Positions 57,101 to 60,000 of a stretch of DNA of 60,000 nucleotides are shown one piece after another. A program made the translations under genes and the position numbers. How positions within the stretch are numbered: position 1 is the first letter of the stretch; every line of letters begins with the position of its first letter. The notes under the pieces are model-generated. The model saw only the letters and a program-made list of their open reading frames with translations. It was not told the DNA's origin and searched no databases. The stretch is from Takakia lepidozioides (lineage: Eukaryota; Streptophyta; Takakiopsida; Takakiales; Takakiaceae), in assembly GCA_030704615.1 (NCBI GenBank), contig CM060734.1:2172001-2232000 (forward strand), given 5' to 3'.

Positions 57101-57441
57101 CATTGCGTTGTACAGGTGCACACAAACACTAGGATGGTGTCTGTAGAATTTGAACAAAACTGTATGCTAATCGTCCGATCCAGATTACACTGTGCTCCAC
57201 CACACACGAAGCAGGTGCATTGAGGGGAGTAGACATTGATAGTACCACGATGCACTACAGAAATCACACACGAGTAATGAAATGAACTGAAATGAGAGAC
57301 ACAGAGACAGAGAGCGCGCGTGCGTGATACCTGTATTTGAGGAACAGCAGAGAAAAAATGCGCCAGACGAGAAATGGAATGCAATCTGAATCCCAAAAGA
57401 GGAGGCCAGCGCCGAGAAAGGCAGCGATGGTGCACAGACAT
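54195..57441 (-). CDS. P-loop/AAA-like ATPase with mitochondrial-type leader (partial model)
   Basis: Exon 1 (57,441-57,331, 37 codons) is MSVHHRCLSRRWPPLLGFRL and HSISRLAHFFSAVPQIQ: Arg-rich, no acidic residue, a typical mitochondrial presequence. It joins in phase to about 56,325-56,169: DSHSEVVTSEKWKIVRRPVL and ALVLHGPRGVGKHTTIE, with Walker A GPRGVGKHT. The exon near 55,700-55,230 reads RKAPHAVAYVDLCPQQ and a helical region. The exon 54,920-54,707 reads LSLALAKRLLLMQEEWRLEA, and 54,363-54,195 reads GQPKLVIHAMDVMRKAALDR (Walker B-like, acidic residue replaced) and LPIILVSSDR (sensor 1-like). A one-base frame conflict near 55,670 and a stop near 55,223 mean the gene may be damaged or the model incomplete. 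It is divergent from CDC48. Confidence 0.5.
54450..54475 (+). repeat. CT microsatellite
   Basis: A run of about twelve CT units within an intron of the ATPase gene. Confidence 0.85.
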
Positions 57442-57548
57442 GGCCGTGATGGGACTCAGACGACAACAACCACTGCGTCCTCCTCCAGACTAGTTTCTTT
57501 TTTAGTTAGTGTCCACACAGCAACCGAACATCACAGTGATTGATAACC

Positions 57549-57955
57549 TGGTGTGCGGTCTTGGAAACAGAGAGCTAGTATGAAGAACATCTACCCGCAG
57601 ATTCCTAGTCGCTGTCGATTCACAGGAAATGCAAGAGTCTGCGCGCTCTGCATCTGCACCCCGATGCACGTTTGCAAATACAACCGTTTTCTTTTCCTCA
57701 TGTTCCCTCCGGGCAGCAATTCTAATGTACCTGGGCAGGATGCTTTAAAATCTATAAGTTACATGTAAATCATTTTTGGCACTACTTGGTAGTTGTGCCA
57801 CATTCACGGAGACGGCTCACGGAGTCCGTCGCCGTTAATGGTGACGGCCTCCGTGGGTCGTCACCGTCCACGACGACGGACGTCGTGCCGCCACCGTCCA
57901 CGGTGACGGACACCGAGACACCGTGCCCGTCACCGTCCAAATAGTATTCCATACT
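57549..57955 (-). mobile_element. 0.43-kb foldback-like repeat, copy 2 (inverted relative to 38.1 kb)
   Basis: Reverse complement of about 38,099-38,532, lacking the extra block of about 35 bases. It carries the same CCGTCACC/GGTGACGG hairpin cluster, here at its right end (57,795-57,940). It lies in the interval between the divergent ATPase and CDC48 genes, about 110 bases upstream of the ATPase start codon, so it forms much of their shared upstream region. Confidence 0.7.
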
Positions 57956-58421
57956 GGGGAGTCAATGGGGAGGAGGGCGAGAGCTATGCGCCAACGTGGC
58001 GTGGAGTACGTGGCAGGGCGGGCAGTCTTTGCCCGGGCATCCCCGGCACTATCCCTCATAGTGTCTGGGACATAGGTCGGCGGCCGTCGGGGCGAGGAAG
58101 AAGCGCCGGTTGTTGCGGGGCCGGTCTGGAAGGTTCGGGGCCCTACAAAAACCCTTCCTGCTCCCCATGTTCTCTCAGAGACCCCTCGATCGTCAGGCCT
58201 GCGAAGTGGCTGGGACCGGTCGGATTGCACCTGTGTGTTGCTCAGGTGCTCGGAGTTGTGATCTTATTGGGAGATTCTCTTGCTTTCTTGGAAGATTTTG
58301 ATCGAGAGGTTTGTGACCGGCCGTGATTTCGGTGAAGCACGCAGAGCGTACGCTGGGGTGTTGGATTGGGGGGCTTGGAAGTTCGTTGATCTGCACTGAG
58401 AGTTGATCCGAGGGGAACGGA
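57956..58421 (+). promoter_or_regulatory. Promoter and 5' untranslated region of CDC48
   Basis: The stretch holds CCCTACAAAAACCC near 58,140 as a possible TATA-like site, followed by GC-rich, CT-containing leader sequence to the ATG. No further motif is claimed. Confidence 0.35.

Positions 58422-60000
<1,579 letters not shown>

Overview
The window looks like nuclear DNA of a land plant. The genes have GT-AG introns. The partial gene at the right edge is a plant-type CDC48, and the window also holds an LRR-XI receptor kinase remnant, F-box and PPR fragments, a chromodomain Ty3/gypsy fragment and a tRNA-derived SINE. Gene density is low and decayed retroelements are common, as in a large plant genome. 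I cannot name the lineage; a seedless plant or gymnosperm is a guess only.

Bases 1-12,400 are a tandemly duplicated cassette that I do not recognise as a described element. Each unit carries (i) a multi-exon gene whose C-terminal half resembles a circularly permuted beta-class DNA amino-methyltransferase, (ii) right behind it a TATA box and an array of about 15 palindromes with the core AATGCGGYRCCGCATT, and (iii) one to three copies of a compact gene for a roughly 190-residue protein of unknown family. Unit 1 has an apparently intact methyltransferase-like gene (5' part outside the window). Unit 2 is 5'-truncated and broken. A third, diverged and broken copy lies at 33.6-37.85 kb. It keeps the N-terminal half, which carries a ParB/sulfiredoxin-like signature (YVWDGNHRLLAW), and two of its introns are packed with a different palindrome, GAATGTCGTTGACGACATTC. 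A ParB-like/methyltransferase gene family whose copies each sit beside their own palindrome family is the most interesting signal here; it recalls parB-parS or modification systems, but the functional link is inference.

12.4-24 kb is mostly retroelement debris: an RNase H/integrase/chromodomain fragment (12.5-14.2 kb), an integrase tail and LTR-like block (18.5-19.3 kb), a gag-like/plant transposon ORF region (19.4-22.05 kb), and F-box fragments split by a SINE (22.9-23.8 kb). 24-33.5 kb holds another small palindrome cluster (24.3 kb), WD40 exons (24.8-26 kb), a pyrimidine-rich block with long poly-C runs (27.7-31.2 kb), GATGAATG repeats, and a 13-unit array of long-stem hairpins (32.36-33.02 kb).

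38-43 kb holds WD40, LINE and PPR fragments plus one copy of a 0.43-kb foldback-like repeat. 43.2-51.1 kb (minus strand) carries exons of a HECT-type ubiquitin ligase, with an LRR-receptor-kinase pseudogene inside its span and a retroelement insertion. 54.2-57.44 kb (minus) is a P-loop/AAA-like ATPase gene with a mitochondrial-type leader. It is divergent from CDC48 (58.42 kb to the edge, plus), and the second copy of the 0.43-kb repeat sits between them.
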